A program made the position numbers and the translations under genes. DNA of 64,000 bases. Origin: Vibrio sp. D404a. GTDB taxonomy: Bacteria > Pseudomonadota > Gammaproteobacteria > Enterobacterales > Vibrionaceae. The notes under the pieces are model-generated. The model searched no databases. It was not told the DNA's origin and was given only the letters and a program-made list of their open reading frames with translations. Shown piece by piece: positions 8,132 through 17,437 of the stretch; position 1 is the first letter of the stretch; every line of letters begins with the position of its first letter. The DNA is taken from contig NZ_JAHGAJ010000008.1 in assembly GCF_030248535.1 (NCBI RefSeq), positions 1-64,000 of the forward strand. The letters run 5' to 3'.

Positions 8132-9064
8132 TTATTTTTCGCTTTGCATTCTTTCCCAAATGGTCGGTGAGCCGATATAGTCTTGGACGCAGCTAATGAA
8201 CTCTTTTACCAACTTTGTCTGCTTTCGATGTGGATACACGGCATAAATAGCTGTTTCTTCAGTTGATATACGATACTCAGGCAACAACTGAACGAGTCCG
8301 AGATCTTTCATTGGTGCATGTAGGTTCGATTGATCCATCAAGCCATAACCTAATCCGTCACTCACGCCCGAGACGATAGTACGGACATCACTCACCTTAT
8401 AGTTACCTTGCAGTGACAGCACTTGATAGGTGTCGCCATTTGGCTGCTCACTGATCCGAAGTTGATCGAGCGTCATATCACCATTGGTGTAAATGATTGC
8501 TGGCAACGCTAACAAATCTTGCGGGGTTTGTGGCTCACCATGCTCAGCGATAAAATCGTGCGATGCCACCAGCATAAAGTGACTATCTGCTATCTTCTTG
8601 GCGATAAGGTTTGATTCAACCAACTTACTGAAACGGAAGGCGATATCGATTTTACCCGCAATGATATTCGCAATCTTATCGTCCAGTGAGAGCACGATCT
8701 GAACATCGGGATAGCGACGCATAAATTGAGTCACGATAGGCTGCAGATACTGCTGGCCAAAATAGATCGGTGAGGTAATGCGTAGCACCCCTTTAGGCTC
8801 TGATTGATAAGAGTCTGCAATGCCTTGTATTTGACTCAAGGTATCTTGTAGCACTCTTGCTTGAGCCAAGATCTCCTCACCCGCCGACGTCAGTGAAAAC
8901 GATCGAGTAGACCGATTGAGCAGCTGAACACCAAGGTCAGCTTCCAAGCGCTTGATCTGCTTAGACAAAGACGAATTATCCATGTCATGAAGCGTTGCCG
9001 CTTTGGTAAAAGATCCCTGCTGAACCACATCGAGGAACAGGAGTAATTGGTTGGTATTTAACAC
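8132..9064 (-). CDS. LysR family transcriptional regulator
   Basis: A 310-residue regulator with an N-terminal winged HTH (residues about 1-60, FTKAATLHDMDNSSLSKQIK) and a periplasmic-binding-protein-like effector domain (PKGVLRITSPIYFGQQYLQP). It belongs to the large group of LysR regulators whose effector domain starts RITSP. It lies 27 bases downstream of the Lrp-type gene in the same direction, so the two may be co-transcribed. The target is unknown; the LysE exporter nearby is a candidate. Confidence 0.85.
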   Translation of the reverse strand: MLNTNQLLLFLDVVQQGSFTKAATLHDMDNSSLSKQIKRLEADLGVQLLNRSTRSFSLTSAGEEILAQARVLQDTLSQIQGIADSYQSEPKGVLRITSPIYFGQQYLQPIVTQFMRRYPDVQIVLSLDDKIANIIAGKIDIAFRFSKLVESNLIAKKIADSHFMLVASHDFIAEHGEPQTPQDLLALPAIIYTNGDMTLDQLRISEQPNGDTYQVLSLQGNYKVSDVRTIVSGVSDGLGYGLMDQSNLHAPMKDLGLVQLLPEYRISTEETAIYAVYPHRKQTKLVKEFISCVQDYIGSPTIWERMQSEK

Positions 9065-9091
9065 ATGACTCTCTTTAGAAAATAGATTCGG

Positions 9092-9532
9092 TTATCGTTC
9101 ATCTTTCGGCGTATCCATCACCACCATGGTTGTGATGGATTGTACTTGAGGGCACTCACCCAACACATCCGCATGAAACTTTTTATAGCTGGGCAAATCT
9201 TGGGTTTCGACCCTCAACAAGTACTCGTTCGCACCAGTAATGTTGTGGCATTCAACCACCTCTTTTTCCAAGCTCACATGATCTTCAAACTCTTGCTGAG
9301 CGGCTTTACTGTGACTGGATAAGCCAATTGAAACATACGCGATAAAACCAACGCCCATTAAGGTGTTATCGAGTACGGCGCGATAGCCCTGAATGACACC
9401 TTGTTTCTCTAATTCCTGTACGCGACGCAACGTTGCAGATGGAGACAAACCGATGCGCTCTGAGAGCTCAATATTGGAGACTCTGCCGTCCGCTTTAAGC
9501 TCAAGCAATATCCTTTCGTCAAATCTATCCAT
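9092..9532 (-). CDS. Lrp/AsnC family transcriptional regulator
   Basis: A 146-residue feast/famine regulator: HTH at residues about 1-60 (MDRFDERILLELKADGRVSN onward) and a RAM ligand-binding domain (CHNITGANEYLLRVETQDL). The frame opens 32 codons further upstream, but the MDRFDERIL start at 9532 matches the family N-terminus. It is divergent from a LysE/RhtB-type exporter at 9661, the classical arrangement for an amino-acid-sensing regulator and its export gene. An inverted repeat at 9541-9556 just before its start may be an operator. Confidence 0.9.
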   Translation of the reverse strand: MDRFDERILLELKADGRVSNIELSERIGLSPSATLRRVQELEKQGVIQGYRAVLDNTLMGVGFIAYVSIGLSSHSKAAQQEFEDHVSLEKEVVECHNITGANEYLLRVETQDLPSYKKFHADVLGECPQVQSITTMVVMDTPKDER

Positions 9533-9540
9533 AGGTGAAT

Positions 9541-9556
9541 TTAATTGTGCAATTAA
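9541..9556. promoter_or_regulatory. Possible Lrp-family operator
   Basis: TTAATTG-TG-CAATTAA is a 7-2-7 inverted repeat nine bases upstream of the Lrp-type start codon and about 105 bases upstream of the exporter start. Position and symmetry suit autoregulation, but this was not tested. Confidence 0.45.
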
Positions 9557-9660
9557 TGAATTTAACTCGAATAAAAGCACATAATTGCCCGACTTTCCAC
9601 TTAGTATGAATCGTGACCGGTCAGACACAACTGTAATTTTTACTATTTAGGAACAACGCC

Positions 9661-10245
9661 ATGCCTTTTGAACAACTTACCGCACTCGCGTTATTTGCGT
9701 TTGTCTCGACCTTTACACCTGGCCCAAACAACATCATGTTGATGACTTCGGGTGCAAATGTAGGCTTCACTAAGACCATTCCACACATGCTTGGGATCAC
9801 GCTCGGCTTTGCCGTTATGCTGCTATTGGTCGGCTTTGGCCTGATGGGCTTGTTCCACAGCTTCCCTATTATTCATCAAGTGTTGAAATATCTGAGCTTG
9901 GCTTATCTCGTTTATTTAGCGATTAAGATTGCGACAAGCGGTAAAGCAGAAGAGAAGGAGAGATACAAGCCGATGTCATTTCTGGCAGCTGCGAGCTTCC
10001 AATGGGTAAACCCAAAAGGCTGGTCAATGGCATTAACAGCGATTTCAGTTTATAGCACGGGCAGCTCTTGGATTGAATTGGCGATCATCGCGGCCATCTT
10101 TACCCTTGCTAACCTTCCATCAGTCACCTTTTGGACGGCAGCAGGAAAGCAACTGCAACACTGGCTGACCACGCCACTGCGTATCAAAGGCTTTAACTAC
10201 GCAATGGCATTGTTACTGTTGGTTTCAACCGTACCAATGATCTAA
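9661..10245 (+). CDS. LysE/RhtB family amino acid exporter
   Basis: A 194-residue inner-membrane protein with five to six hydrophobic segments and the LysE/RhtB signature near the N-terminus (FTPGPNNIMLMTSGANVG). The second conserved stretch is FQWVNPKGWSMAL. The family exports amino acids such as lysine, homoserine or threonine; the substrate cannot be read from sequence. An Lrp-type regulator is divergent from it. Confidence 0.88.
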   Translation: MPFEQLTALALFAFVSTFTPGPNNIMLMTSGANVGFTKTIPHMLGITLGFAVMLLLVGFGLMGLFHSFPIIHQVLKYLSLAYLVYLAIKIATSGKAEEKERYKPMSFLAAASFQWVNPKGWSMALTAISVYSTGSSWIELAIIAAIFTLANLPSVTFWTAAGKQLQHWLTTPLRIKGFNYAMALLLLVSTVPMI

Positions 10246-10269
10246 GCACACTCGATAATACGAACCCGT

Positions 10270-10656
10270 TTATAGCCAACTAGAAAGCATCTCATGCGGC
10301 AATGCCACAATAGCTTGTCCATGAGGTGTTAACGTCCAGACAAAGGCTAAGATGTTCAGCCCGACACACATAAAGAACACAGCTTTAAATGGCTGCTTCT
10401 GAGTCTTATGTCGAAGCTGCTGCTGAGCAATCAAAGCCCCTAACCAACCACCCAACAGTGCCAATAAATGCAGCGTTTTCTCTGGTACTCGCCACTCCCC
10501 TTTGATTGCCGCTCGCTTATCTTTAGCGTAAGCCAAGTAGGTGATGACACTCACGATCAAATACAACGCCAACATCACGCTAGAGCTTGGATAAAACCAC
10601 ATCGACAAGCCGACGATAAAGAGATAAGTGAATACAATTTTCAATGATGATGACAA
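10270..10656 (-). CDS. DUF1294 family small membrane protein
   Basis: A 128-residue protein with three to four hydrophobic segments. The DUF1294 signature is clear: YAKDKRAAIKGEWRVPEKTL followed by LLGGWLGALIAQQQLRHKTQ. The function of the family is unknown; some members are fused to cold-shock domains. It is convergent with the exporter gene, only 24 bases apart. Confidence 0.8.
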   Translation of the reverse strand: MSSSLKIVFTYLFIVGLSMWFYPSSSVMLALYLIVSVITYLAYAKDKRAAIKGEWRVPEKTLHLLALLGGWLGALIAQQQLRHKTQKQPFKAVFFMCVGLNILAFVWTLTPHGQAIVALPHEMLSSWL

Positions 10657-10718
10657 GGTTATCCCCTTTTGCGCAGCAGCTCACGAAGCTGAAAAACTAC
10701 GCCCTGAATTCTTAACTA

Positions 10719-10728
10719 AAGGATGAGT
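10719..10728 (+). promoter_or_regulatory. Possible weak MalT box
   Basis: AAGGATGAGT keeps the GGATGAG core of the MalT box but matches only 7 of 10 positions of GGGGAKGAGG. It lies 41 bases from a stronger site upstream of the amylase gene. Confidence 0.3.
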
Positions 10729-10759
10729 AATTGGTCTGTTGTTTGCGTTAGCCTACTCG

Positions 10760-10769
10760 CCTCATCCCT
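10760..10769 (-). promoter_or_regulatory. MalT-like box upstream of the amylase gene
   Basis: CCTCATCCCT is the reverse complement of AGGGATGAGG, a 9 of 10 match to the MalT box GGGGAKGAGG. It lies 34 bases before the amylase start codon. MalT is the maltotriose-responsive activator of maltose regulons in enterics and vibrios. Confidence 0.5.
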
Positions 10770-10802
10770 ACATAACATGATGGAAGTTAAGGAATTATAA
10801 CC

Positions 10803-12572
10803 ATGTACAATAAAAAACATACCATCTATCAAGTCTTTACACGTTTGTTTGGCAACCAAAATACCAACAACAAACCTTGGGGCACAATTGAAGAGAATGG
10901 CGTTGGTAAATTCAGTGATTTTACCGACAAAGCGCTCTCTGAAATCAGAGACCTAGGCATCACCCACATCTGGTATACCGGTGTTCCACACCACGCTGTG
11001 ATCAATGACTACCAAGAAGTGGGCATTACCCAAGATCACCCAAGCGTAGTCAAAGGGCGAGCTGGCTCTCCTTATGCAGTTAAAGACTACTACTCAGTAA
11101 ACCCAGACCTAGCGGATAACCCAGAACAACGCGTCGAAGAGTTTGAGGCTCTTATTAAGCGCAGTCACGATAACGGGTTGCAAGTTATCATTGATATTGT
11201 GCCAAACCACGTCGCACGTCAGTATCGCGGTAGCCACAACCCAGCGGGTGTTGAAGACTTCGGTGCCAGTGACGATACCAGTGTCGAGTATCACAGAGAG
11301 AATAACTTCTATTACATCCCAGATTCTCAGTTTGAGCTGCCTGATATAGACCCCGCATTTACACCACTCGGTGGAGAAGCACACCCTAGCCTAGAAAAGC
11401 CGTTCGTTGAAAAGCCTGCCAAATGGACCGGAAACGGTTCACGTCTGGCTAAACCTAACTTCGATGACTGGTATGAAACCGTCAAGATCAATTACGGCAT
11501 TAAACCAGATGGCAGCAAAGACTTCCCTGAACTACCTAAAGGCTATGAAAATAAAGACTATGTCGAGCATTATCACTTCTGGCAGCAATTTGATGTGCCA
11601 AGCTCTTGGGTTAAGTTCCGTGATATCGCTCTGTACTGGATCGCTAAAGGTGTGGATGGTTTCCGCTACGACATGGCTGAGATGGTGCCCGTTGAGTTTT
11701 GGAGCTACTTGAACTCATCCATTAAGATGCGCAAGTCCGATGCCTTCCTAATGGCAGAGGTCTATCAACCGGATCTCTACCGCGATTACATTCGTCTCGG
11801 TAAGATGGATTACCTCTACGATAAAGTCGATCTCTATGATGGCCTAAAAGAGATCATGCAGGGCAAAGCCTCCACTGCGATCATTCCTGAAATTCAAGGC
11901 AAGATGCAGGACATTGAACATCACATGCTGCACTTCTTAGACAATCACGATGAACAACGTGTCGCGTCGCCTGAGTTTGCTGGAAACCCTGACATGGCAA
12001 GACCTGCAATGTTAGTAAGTGCTTTGATCAGTAGCTCTCCAACCATGCTCTATTTTGGTCAAGAGGTCGGTGAAGCGGGAGCCGAAAACGCAGGCTTTGG
12101 TCAGCCATCACGCACGTCAATCTTTGATTACATCGGTGTACCACAGCACCAAAAATGGATGAACCACGGCAAGTTCGATGGTGGTCTTCTGAACGAGAGT
12201 GAGATGGCACTGCGTAACTTCTATAAACGCATCATGAACTTCACCTTAGAACACTCTTCCTTAACAGGCGAATACGTTGACCTCATGGCGAGCAGCGAGG
12301 TTTCCAACACCAGTCATGCGTTCATGCGTTATGACGCCAAAGAGTTGATTATTGCGACCAGTAGCTTTGCGACTCAAGGTCAAGACACCATTAAAGTGAC
12401 CATCCCTGAAGCGCATATCTCAGCTATGGGCCTAGTCGATGGTGTCTATGTGTTGGAAGAGAAAATCGAGGGATTACCAAACCAATCGCTTACCGTTGAC
12501 AACGGAATCGGTTATTTCAGCTGTGAGTTGCAGCCATTAGCCGCATTAGCGTGGGTATTAGAAACTAAATAA
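10803..12572 (+). CDS. Cytoplasmic GH13 alpha-amylase family enzyme
   Basis: A 589-residue glycoside hydrolase family 13 protein without a signal peptide. The four catalytic regions are intact: DIVPNH (131-136), GFRYD with nucleophile D290, MAEV with acid/base E319, and LDNHDEQ with D383. An unusual feature is the region between about 190 and 250 that interrupts the barrel. It should act on imported maltodextrins inside the cell. A MalT-like box lies upstream and a terminator follows at 12598. It is the first gene of a 19-kb starch and maltodextrin block. The exact specificity is unknown. Confidence 0.88.
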   Translation: MYNKKHTIYQVFTRLFGNQNTNNKPWGTIEENGVGKFSDFTDKALSEIRDLGITHIWYTGVPHHAVINDYQEVGITQDHPSVVKGRAGSPYAVKDYYSVNPDLADNPEQRVEEFEALIKRSHDNGLQVIIDIVPNHVARQYRGSHNPAGVEDFGASDDTSVEYHRENNFYYIPDSQFELPDIDPAFTPLGGEAHPSLEKPFVEKPAKWTGNGSRLAKPNFDDWYETVKINYGIKPDGSKDFPELPKGYENKDYVEHYHFWQQFDVPSSWVKFRDIALYWIAKGVDGFRYDMAEMVPVEFWSYLNSSIKMRKSDAFLMAEVYQPDLYRDYIRLGKMDYLYDKVDLYDGLKEIMQGKASTAIIPEIQGKMQDIEHHMLHFLDNHDEQRVASPEFAGNPDMARPAMLVSALISSSPTMLYFGQEVGEAGAENAGFGQPSRTSIFDYIGVPQHQKWMNHGKFDGGLLNESEMALRNFYKRIMNFTLEHSSLTGEYVDLMASSEVSNTSHAFMRYDAKELIIATSSFATQGQDTIKVTIPEAHISAMGLVDGVYVLEEKIEGLPNQSLTVDNGIGYFSCELQPLAALAWVLETK

Positions 12573-12597
12573 TGTCATAATGAACAAATAATATAAA

Positions 12598-12621
12598 AGA
12601 GCCAATCGGCTCTTTTTTTTT
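12598..12621 (+). terminator. Terminator after the amylase gene
   Basis: AGAGCC-AAT(C)-GGCTCT followed by nine T residues. Confidence 0.88.
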
Positions 12622-12906
12622 GATTATAATTAAGTGGTGAATAAAGCACTGTTAATCTCACAATAATTAGGCTGAGTTCTCATCCTATTTACTCATCCTC
12701 CCCTCTACGCCTTTTTAAAACAATCGTTAATTATATGTGTTATTGATCCAATTAATTATCGATTGACCTAATACAAAATGTGATTCTGTCACTAATAATT
12801 CTTAATTTCCGAATTTTAAATAACTTTGTATATAAGGCTCACAAATAGATCACCATATTCAACATTACGATATTCATCGAGAATAAAACTAATATGGATA
12901 TAACTC
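12622..12906. promoter_or_regulatory. Pullulanase upstream region with MalT-like boxes
   Basis: The gene-free gap before the pullulanase holds two candidate MalT boxes on the minus strand: CATCCTCCCC at 12694-12703 (9 of 10 to the reverse consensus) and TCTCATCCTA at 12678-12687 (7 of 10). Their close pairing is typical of MalT promoters. The rest is AT-rich with no other recognisable element. Confidence 0.45.
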
Positions 12907-15900
12907 GTGAATACAAAAAACTTTAAACTCTCTACCCTTGCAAAAGCAATGCTGCCAATCCTTGCTGCAAGTGCACTAAGTGCCTGTGGAGATGACAACG
13001 ACAACAGTTACACCGCTCCAACACCGGGCACCTCTGTACCGGGTGAAGTAGAACTTGCACCGAACGTTGATCTGCCAGCCGCAGCGCCAACACCAAGTGC
13101 CAATGAAGTGGCGCTAAGTTACATCGCCGATACCACTTCAACCGTTGCACGCATGTCGAATACCACCACAGATTTCAGCCAATGGACGTTAGTGTGTGGG
13201 GACAAGTCTTTTGCACCGACTTCGTCGGATCAGTTTGGTCCAACGTGGTTGGTTGCCGCTAGCGAAGCAACTGGAAGCTGCAAGATCACCGATGGTACGA
13301 CAGATCAAGCGTCGGTCAATATAGATGCCTCTGACGCTGGTAGCAATGTGGGCGTCACTCACAATGGTGAAAAAGTGACTGGCTCACGTCAAGACACAAT
13401 GCTCAAAGGCTACGGGCTTGATCAAACAGGCACCGATGTAAAACTTCCGGAAGCTAAAGCGCCGGGTGAGTTGCCTGCTCCACCAGCTAATCACTTCGCC
13501 GTTCACCTTTATGATCCTCTAGGCGATAAGAAAGAAGAAGGCGCAGACAAAGACGGTTACGGCAACCTTAACCTGCACATCTGGAACGATGCAAAGTGTG
13601 CAGCTGGCGATCCAAGCTATTTCAATGATGACTGGGAAGACACCAGTGTCACACCAGATGATTCAGACGAGTTCGGCCCAGTTTGGTATGTTCCGGTCAC
13701 TGACGACGCAAGCCAATGTTTCAATCTTATCTTCCGTAATGCCAACAAAGACAAGCTGATTGGTGCGGACCTCGTCATCGACATTTCTGGGCAAGCGACT
13801 AACCCAGCCGTCACTTACATGTCTGGAAGCTCAACCTCTTACGCTACCCGTAGCGAAGCCTTTGCGGTAGGAGGTCCATCTTCTGAGTTCACGATTGATA
13901 GCGTAGGCGCGATTCTGATTGATGACAAAACCTTAGTTTGGAACGCAGGTAAAGATGCGGATCAAGTTCAGATCATGTTCAGCTCAAATGGTGAGTACCA
14001 AGTCTCAGATGATGGCGTTGTGAGCGGTGCCTCCATTGTACTTTCAAGCACAACACTCACAGACGCGCAGAAAGCGAAGTTCCCACACCTAGCGGATTAC
14101 CCAACCTTCGAACTTCCTGACCTACCAGAAGAGCTATCTCTAAGTTCACTGATGAAAGGTAGCTTAGTCGCGCTTGCTTCATCCGATGGCACAGACGATG
14201 AACCAGCTCAGCTTCGCTCTTCAACCGCGGTGCAATATGCAGGTGCACTGGACGCAATCTTTGCAGAAGCAGCAACAGATCTTGAATACGGCCCTATCTA
14301 TGGTGATGGCGGGGTGACATTCCGCCTATGGGCACCTACGGCATCTGAGGTTGAGTTGGTTGTCTACAACAGTGACAAATCAGAAGCTTCTCGCCACACC
14401 ATGCAAGAAGACAGCGCAACGGGTAGTTGGAGTGTTGAAGTCGAAACTGATTCAGTCGATAGCAAGTTCTACCGTTATGCGATGAAGGTCTTCCAACCAA
14501 GAGAGCAGAAGGGTTACAGCTACGAAGTGACAGACCCATACTCTGTCAGCCTATCTATGAACTCCTTCTACAGCCAAGCTGTGGACCTAGATTCAGACGA
14601 GTTGAAACCAGCAGGTTGGGATGGACTAGACGCACCACACTCACAAGATCCAGAAAATGGCGATCTTGCAAATATGGTGATCTACGAGTCACACGTACGC
14701 GACTTCTCAGCACGCGATCAAAGCACGGAAAACAAGGGCAAATACCTTGCCTTTACCGAGCAAAACTCAGTACCTGTGAACCACCTCAAAGAGCTTAGTG
14801 AAGCGGGCATGACCCACCTACACTTAATGCCAGTGTTTGACATCGCAACCATCAACGAAGATCCAGACCAAGTCGCGGATATCGATGAGCCGTTCAGCAA
14901 GCTTTGTTCTTTGAATGAATCAATTAAGAACGACAGCCGCTACAGTGATTACTGTTCAAGTGGTGGCACCATCGCCGAAGCCTTTGAAGAGCTCAAAGCG
15001 ACAGACAGCAAAGACAACGCCGTCGTCGAAGGGCTAAATGAATACGTACGTTCAGTCGATTCGTATAACTGGGGTTATGACCCATTCCATTACACGGTGC
15101 CAGAAGGCTCTTACGCAACTGATGCAGAAGGCACAACCCGTATTCTTGAATTCCGTGAAATGGTGAAATCGGTTAAGCAAGATGTCGGCATGAATGTGGT
15201 CGTCGATGTTGTTTACAACCACACTAACGCATCTGGCATGAACGACAAGTCGGTACTCGACAAAGTTGTACCGCTATATTACCAACGTCTGGTTCCAGAT
15301 TCAGGTATGGTCGAGACTTCAACTTGTTGTGAAAACACCGCACCAGAGCACGCGATGTTCGCCAAGCTGATCGACGATTCCATTCAAACTTGGGTAGAAG
15401 CGTACAAGATTGATGCATTCCGTTGGGACTTGATGGGCCACCACCCTCTATCTCAAATGCAACAAACGCTCGCTGCAGCTCGTGAAGTCAATCCAGAGGT
15501 GTACTTCTACGGTGAAGGTTGGAACTTTGGTGAAGTTGAAAACAACCGTCGCTTTACACAAGCAACACAACCTAACCTAGGTGGCACAGGCATCGGTTCT
15601 TTCTCGGACCGACTCAGAGATGCTGTTCGAGGCGGTAGCCCATTCGATGGTGGTGAAGCGATTCGTAAGACTCAAGGCTTCGCAACGGGCGCAGCAACAC
15701 TGCCAAATGAACTAATGGCCGATGATGAAGGTAATGTTTCTGACGTCGAGCTGGAACGCGCGCTACACCAAATCGACCTGACTCGTTTGGGCATGGCGGG
15801 TAACCTGAAAGACTTCAAGATGGTCGACTTCGAAGGCAACACCCAAGTAGGTTCATCCATTGACTACAACGGCCAAGAAGCGGGTTACGCAGAGCAACCA

Positions 15901-17325
15901 TGGGAAGTACAGAACTACGTATCAAAACACGATAACCAAACATTCTGGGACATCAACATGTACAAGGTATCGGAAGATGCTAGCGTAGATGTGCGTGTTC
16001 AAATGCAGACCATTGGTATGTCTACTGTACTACTAGGTCAAGCGATGCCGTTCAACCACATGGGTGGTGAGCTGCTGCGTTCAAAATCGATGCAACGTGA
16101 CTCGTACGACTACGGCGATTGGTACAACCTCGTTGATTTCACTCTTACCGACAGTAACTGGAACAAAGGTCTGCCAGCAAAAGATAAGGATGCGGATAAC
16201 TACGACCAAATCGCTCGTGCAACTGCGGATCTAAACTCTCAGCCTCAAGCTGAACACATGGAGCGCATGTACAATAACTACAAAGAGTTGTTGATGCTTC
16301 GTTCTGCCTCAGATCTAATGACGCTTCCAAGCGCACAAGAGATCATCAATCGTGTTGATTTCCGTAATACGGGTAAAGGTCAAACGACCGGTGTGATCGC
16401 AATGACCATCGATAACGGCAGTACCCAAACCGCGGATATCGACAGCTCAGTTGATGCTGTTGTCGTTATCATCAATGCAACGCCAGAGACGCAAACAGTC
16501 GGTGATTTCGTTGACCACGAGAGCAAGCCAATTGTTCTGTCTGACTTTGAATTGAGTGCTGCGCATCAAGACAACGGTATTGCTGGAAATGCATCCTTCA
16601 CTGAAGGCAAGTTCTCAGTACCAGCTTGGTCTACTGCAGTCTTCGTTCAACCACGAGGTTCTGAACGTGGCCTAGGTCTACCAGTTGCGGAGAAGAAAGC
16701 AGACTTACCACCGTTTGGTAAAACTAAGGTCTACATTGCAGGCGGCTTCGAGCAAGCTAGCTGGGATCCAGCAGCGATTGAAGTGCCTTACACCAACAGC
16801 GGTTTGTACACTATCGAGTTAGGCTTGGCTTCTGACACTGGTTACAAGTTCACGCATGGTGATTGGGACTCTCAAATTAGCTGCGGCGGTGAGAACTGTC
16901 CTTCAAACTTCACTGAAATGGGTATGTATGAGTTCTCATTGGACGCTTCTGATGCGGAAAACCCAGTAATTGTTGAAGCTAAGCTTGCTGAAAGCTACAA
17001 AGACAAAACTTGGTACATCCCAGGCACAATCTCAGGTAACTGGGGTCACGACGATGCACAGAAGATGACTACAAATGCGCAAGACGCCACTATGGTGAGC
17101 TTCACCACTGCAGAGCTGGCTGCGAACCAAGAGTTCCAATTCAAGTTTACTTGTGGAGATTGGGGACAGTGTGAGCATGGCTACAGTGATGTCGTGGTTG
17201 CTGAAGGTTCACTTGCCGTTACTGACAATGGTGGCAACCTAGCCTTTACGCCTGCAAGCGAAGGCACTTACACAGTGACATTCGATATCATCTCTAAACA
17301 GGTTAATATCGCAGCGACTGAGTAA
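12907..17325 (+). CDS. pulA: Lipoprotein pullulanase, extra-long form
   Basis: A 1472-residue type I pullulanase that hydrolyses alpha-1,6 bonds in pullulan and branched starch. It starts with GTG at 12907; residues 1-27 are a lipoprotein signal with lipobox LSAC. Domains in order: CBM41-like modules (about 60-320), CBM48-type module (about 462-560), GH13 barrel with YNWGYDP (720-726), DVVYNH (767-772), nucleophile D841 in AFRWD, acid/base E870 in GEGW, and D1009 in KHDN. Two beta-rich C-terminal modules follow (about 1272-1360 and 1367-1472). Klebsiella PulA has about 1090 residues, so this is much longer. As a lipoprotein it is probably surface-exposed through a type II secretion system not in the window. 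MalT-like boxes lie upstream. Confidence 0.92.
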   Translation: MNTKNFKLSTLAKAMLPILAASALSACGDDNDNSYTAPTPGTSVPGEVELAPNVDLPAAAPTPSANEVALSYIADTTSTVARMSNTTTDFSQWTLVCGDKSFAPTSSDQFGPTWLVAASEATGSCKITDGTTDQASVNIDASDAGSNVGVTHNGEKVTGSRQDTMLKGYGLDQTGTDVKLPEAKAPGELPAPPANHFAVHLYDPLGDKKEEGADKDGYGNLNLHIWNDAKCAAGDPSYFNDDWEDTSVTPDDSDEFGPVWYVPVTDDASQCFNLIFRNANKDKLIGADLVIDISGQATNPAVTYMSGSSTSYATRSEAFAVGGPSSEFTIDSVGAILIDDKTLVWNAGKDADQVQIMFSSNGEYQVSDDGVVSGASIVLSSTTLTDAQKAKFPHLADYPTFELPDLPEELSLSSLMKGSLVALASSDGTDDEPAQLRSSTAVQYAGALDAIFAEAATDLEYGPIYGDGGVTFRLWAPTASEVELVVYNSDKSEASRHTMQEDSATGSWSVEVETDSVDSKFYRYAMKVFQPREQKGYSYEVTDPYSVSLSMNSFYSQAVDLDSDELKPAGWDGLDAPHSQDPENGDLANMVIYESHVRDFSARDQSTENKGKYLAFTEQNSVPVNHLKELSEAGMTHLHLMPVFDIATINEDPDQVADIDEPFSKLCSLNESIKNDSRYSDYCSSGGTIAEAFEELKATDSKDNAVVEGLNEYVRSVDSYNWGYDPFHYTVPEGSYATDAEGTTRILEFREMVKSVKQDVGMNVVVDVVYNHTNASGMNDKSVLDKVVPLYYQRLVPDSGMVETSTCCENTAPEHAMFAKLIDDSIQTWVEAYKIDAFRWDLMGHHPLSQMQQTLAAAREVNPEVYFYGEGWNFGEVENNRRFTQATQPNLGGTGIGSFSDRLRDAVRGGSPFDGGEAIRKTQGFATGAATLPNELMADDEGNVSDVELERALHQIDLTRLGMAGNLKDFKMVDFEGNTQVGSSIDYNGQEAGYAEQPWEVQNYVSKHDNQTFWDINMYKVSEDASVDVRVQMQTIGMSTVLLGQAMPFNHMGGELLRSKSMQRDSYDYGDWYNLVDFTLTDSNWNKGLPAKDKDADNYDQIARATADLNSQPQAEHMERMYNNYKELLMLRSASDLMTLPSAQEIINRVDFRNTGKGQTTGVIAMTIDNGSTQTADIDSSVDAVVVIINATPETQTVGDFVDHESKPIVLSDFELSAAHQDNGIAGNASFTEGKFSVPAWSTAVFVQPRGSERGLGLPVAEKKADLPPFGKTKVYIAGGFEQASWDPAAIEVPYTNSGLYTIELGLASDTGYKFTHGDWDSQISCGGENCPSNFTEMGMYEFSLDASDAENPVIVEAKLAESYKDKTWYIPGTISGNWGHDDAQKMTTNAQDATMVSFTTAELAANQEFQFKFTCGDWGQCEHGYSDVVVAEGSLAVTDNGGNLAFTPASEGTYTVTFDIISKQVNIAATE

Positions 17326-17349
17326 TCGCTTGTTCAACGCCTACAAAAA

Positions 17350-17379
17350 AACGCTGACTCAGGTCAGCGTTTTCTTTTT
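17350..17379. terminator. Bidirectional terminator between pulA and lysR
   Basis: AACGCTGAC and GTCAGCGTT arms with T-rich tails on both strands between convergent genes. Confidence 0.85.
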
Positions 17380-17437
17380 CAACTCGTTTAAAAACGTAAG
17401 ATCGCAGAAAATTCAAGCTCGCAGAAATTAGGGCACA

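Noticed and set aside
10270-10656. Possible nuclease or cold-shock fusion for the DUF1294 gene
   Set aside because: Only the DUF1294 membrane domain is present; no fused domain was seen.
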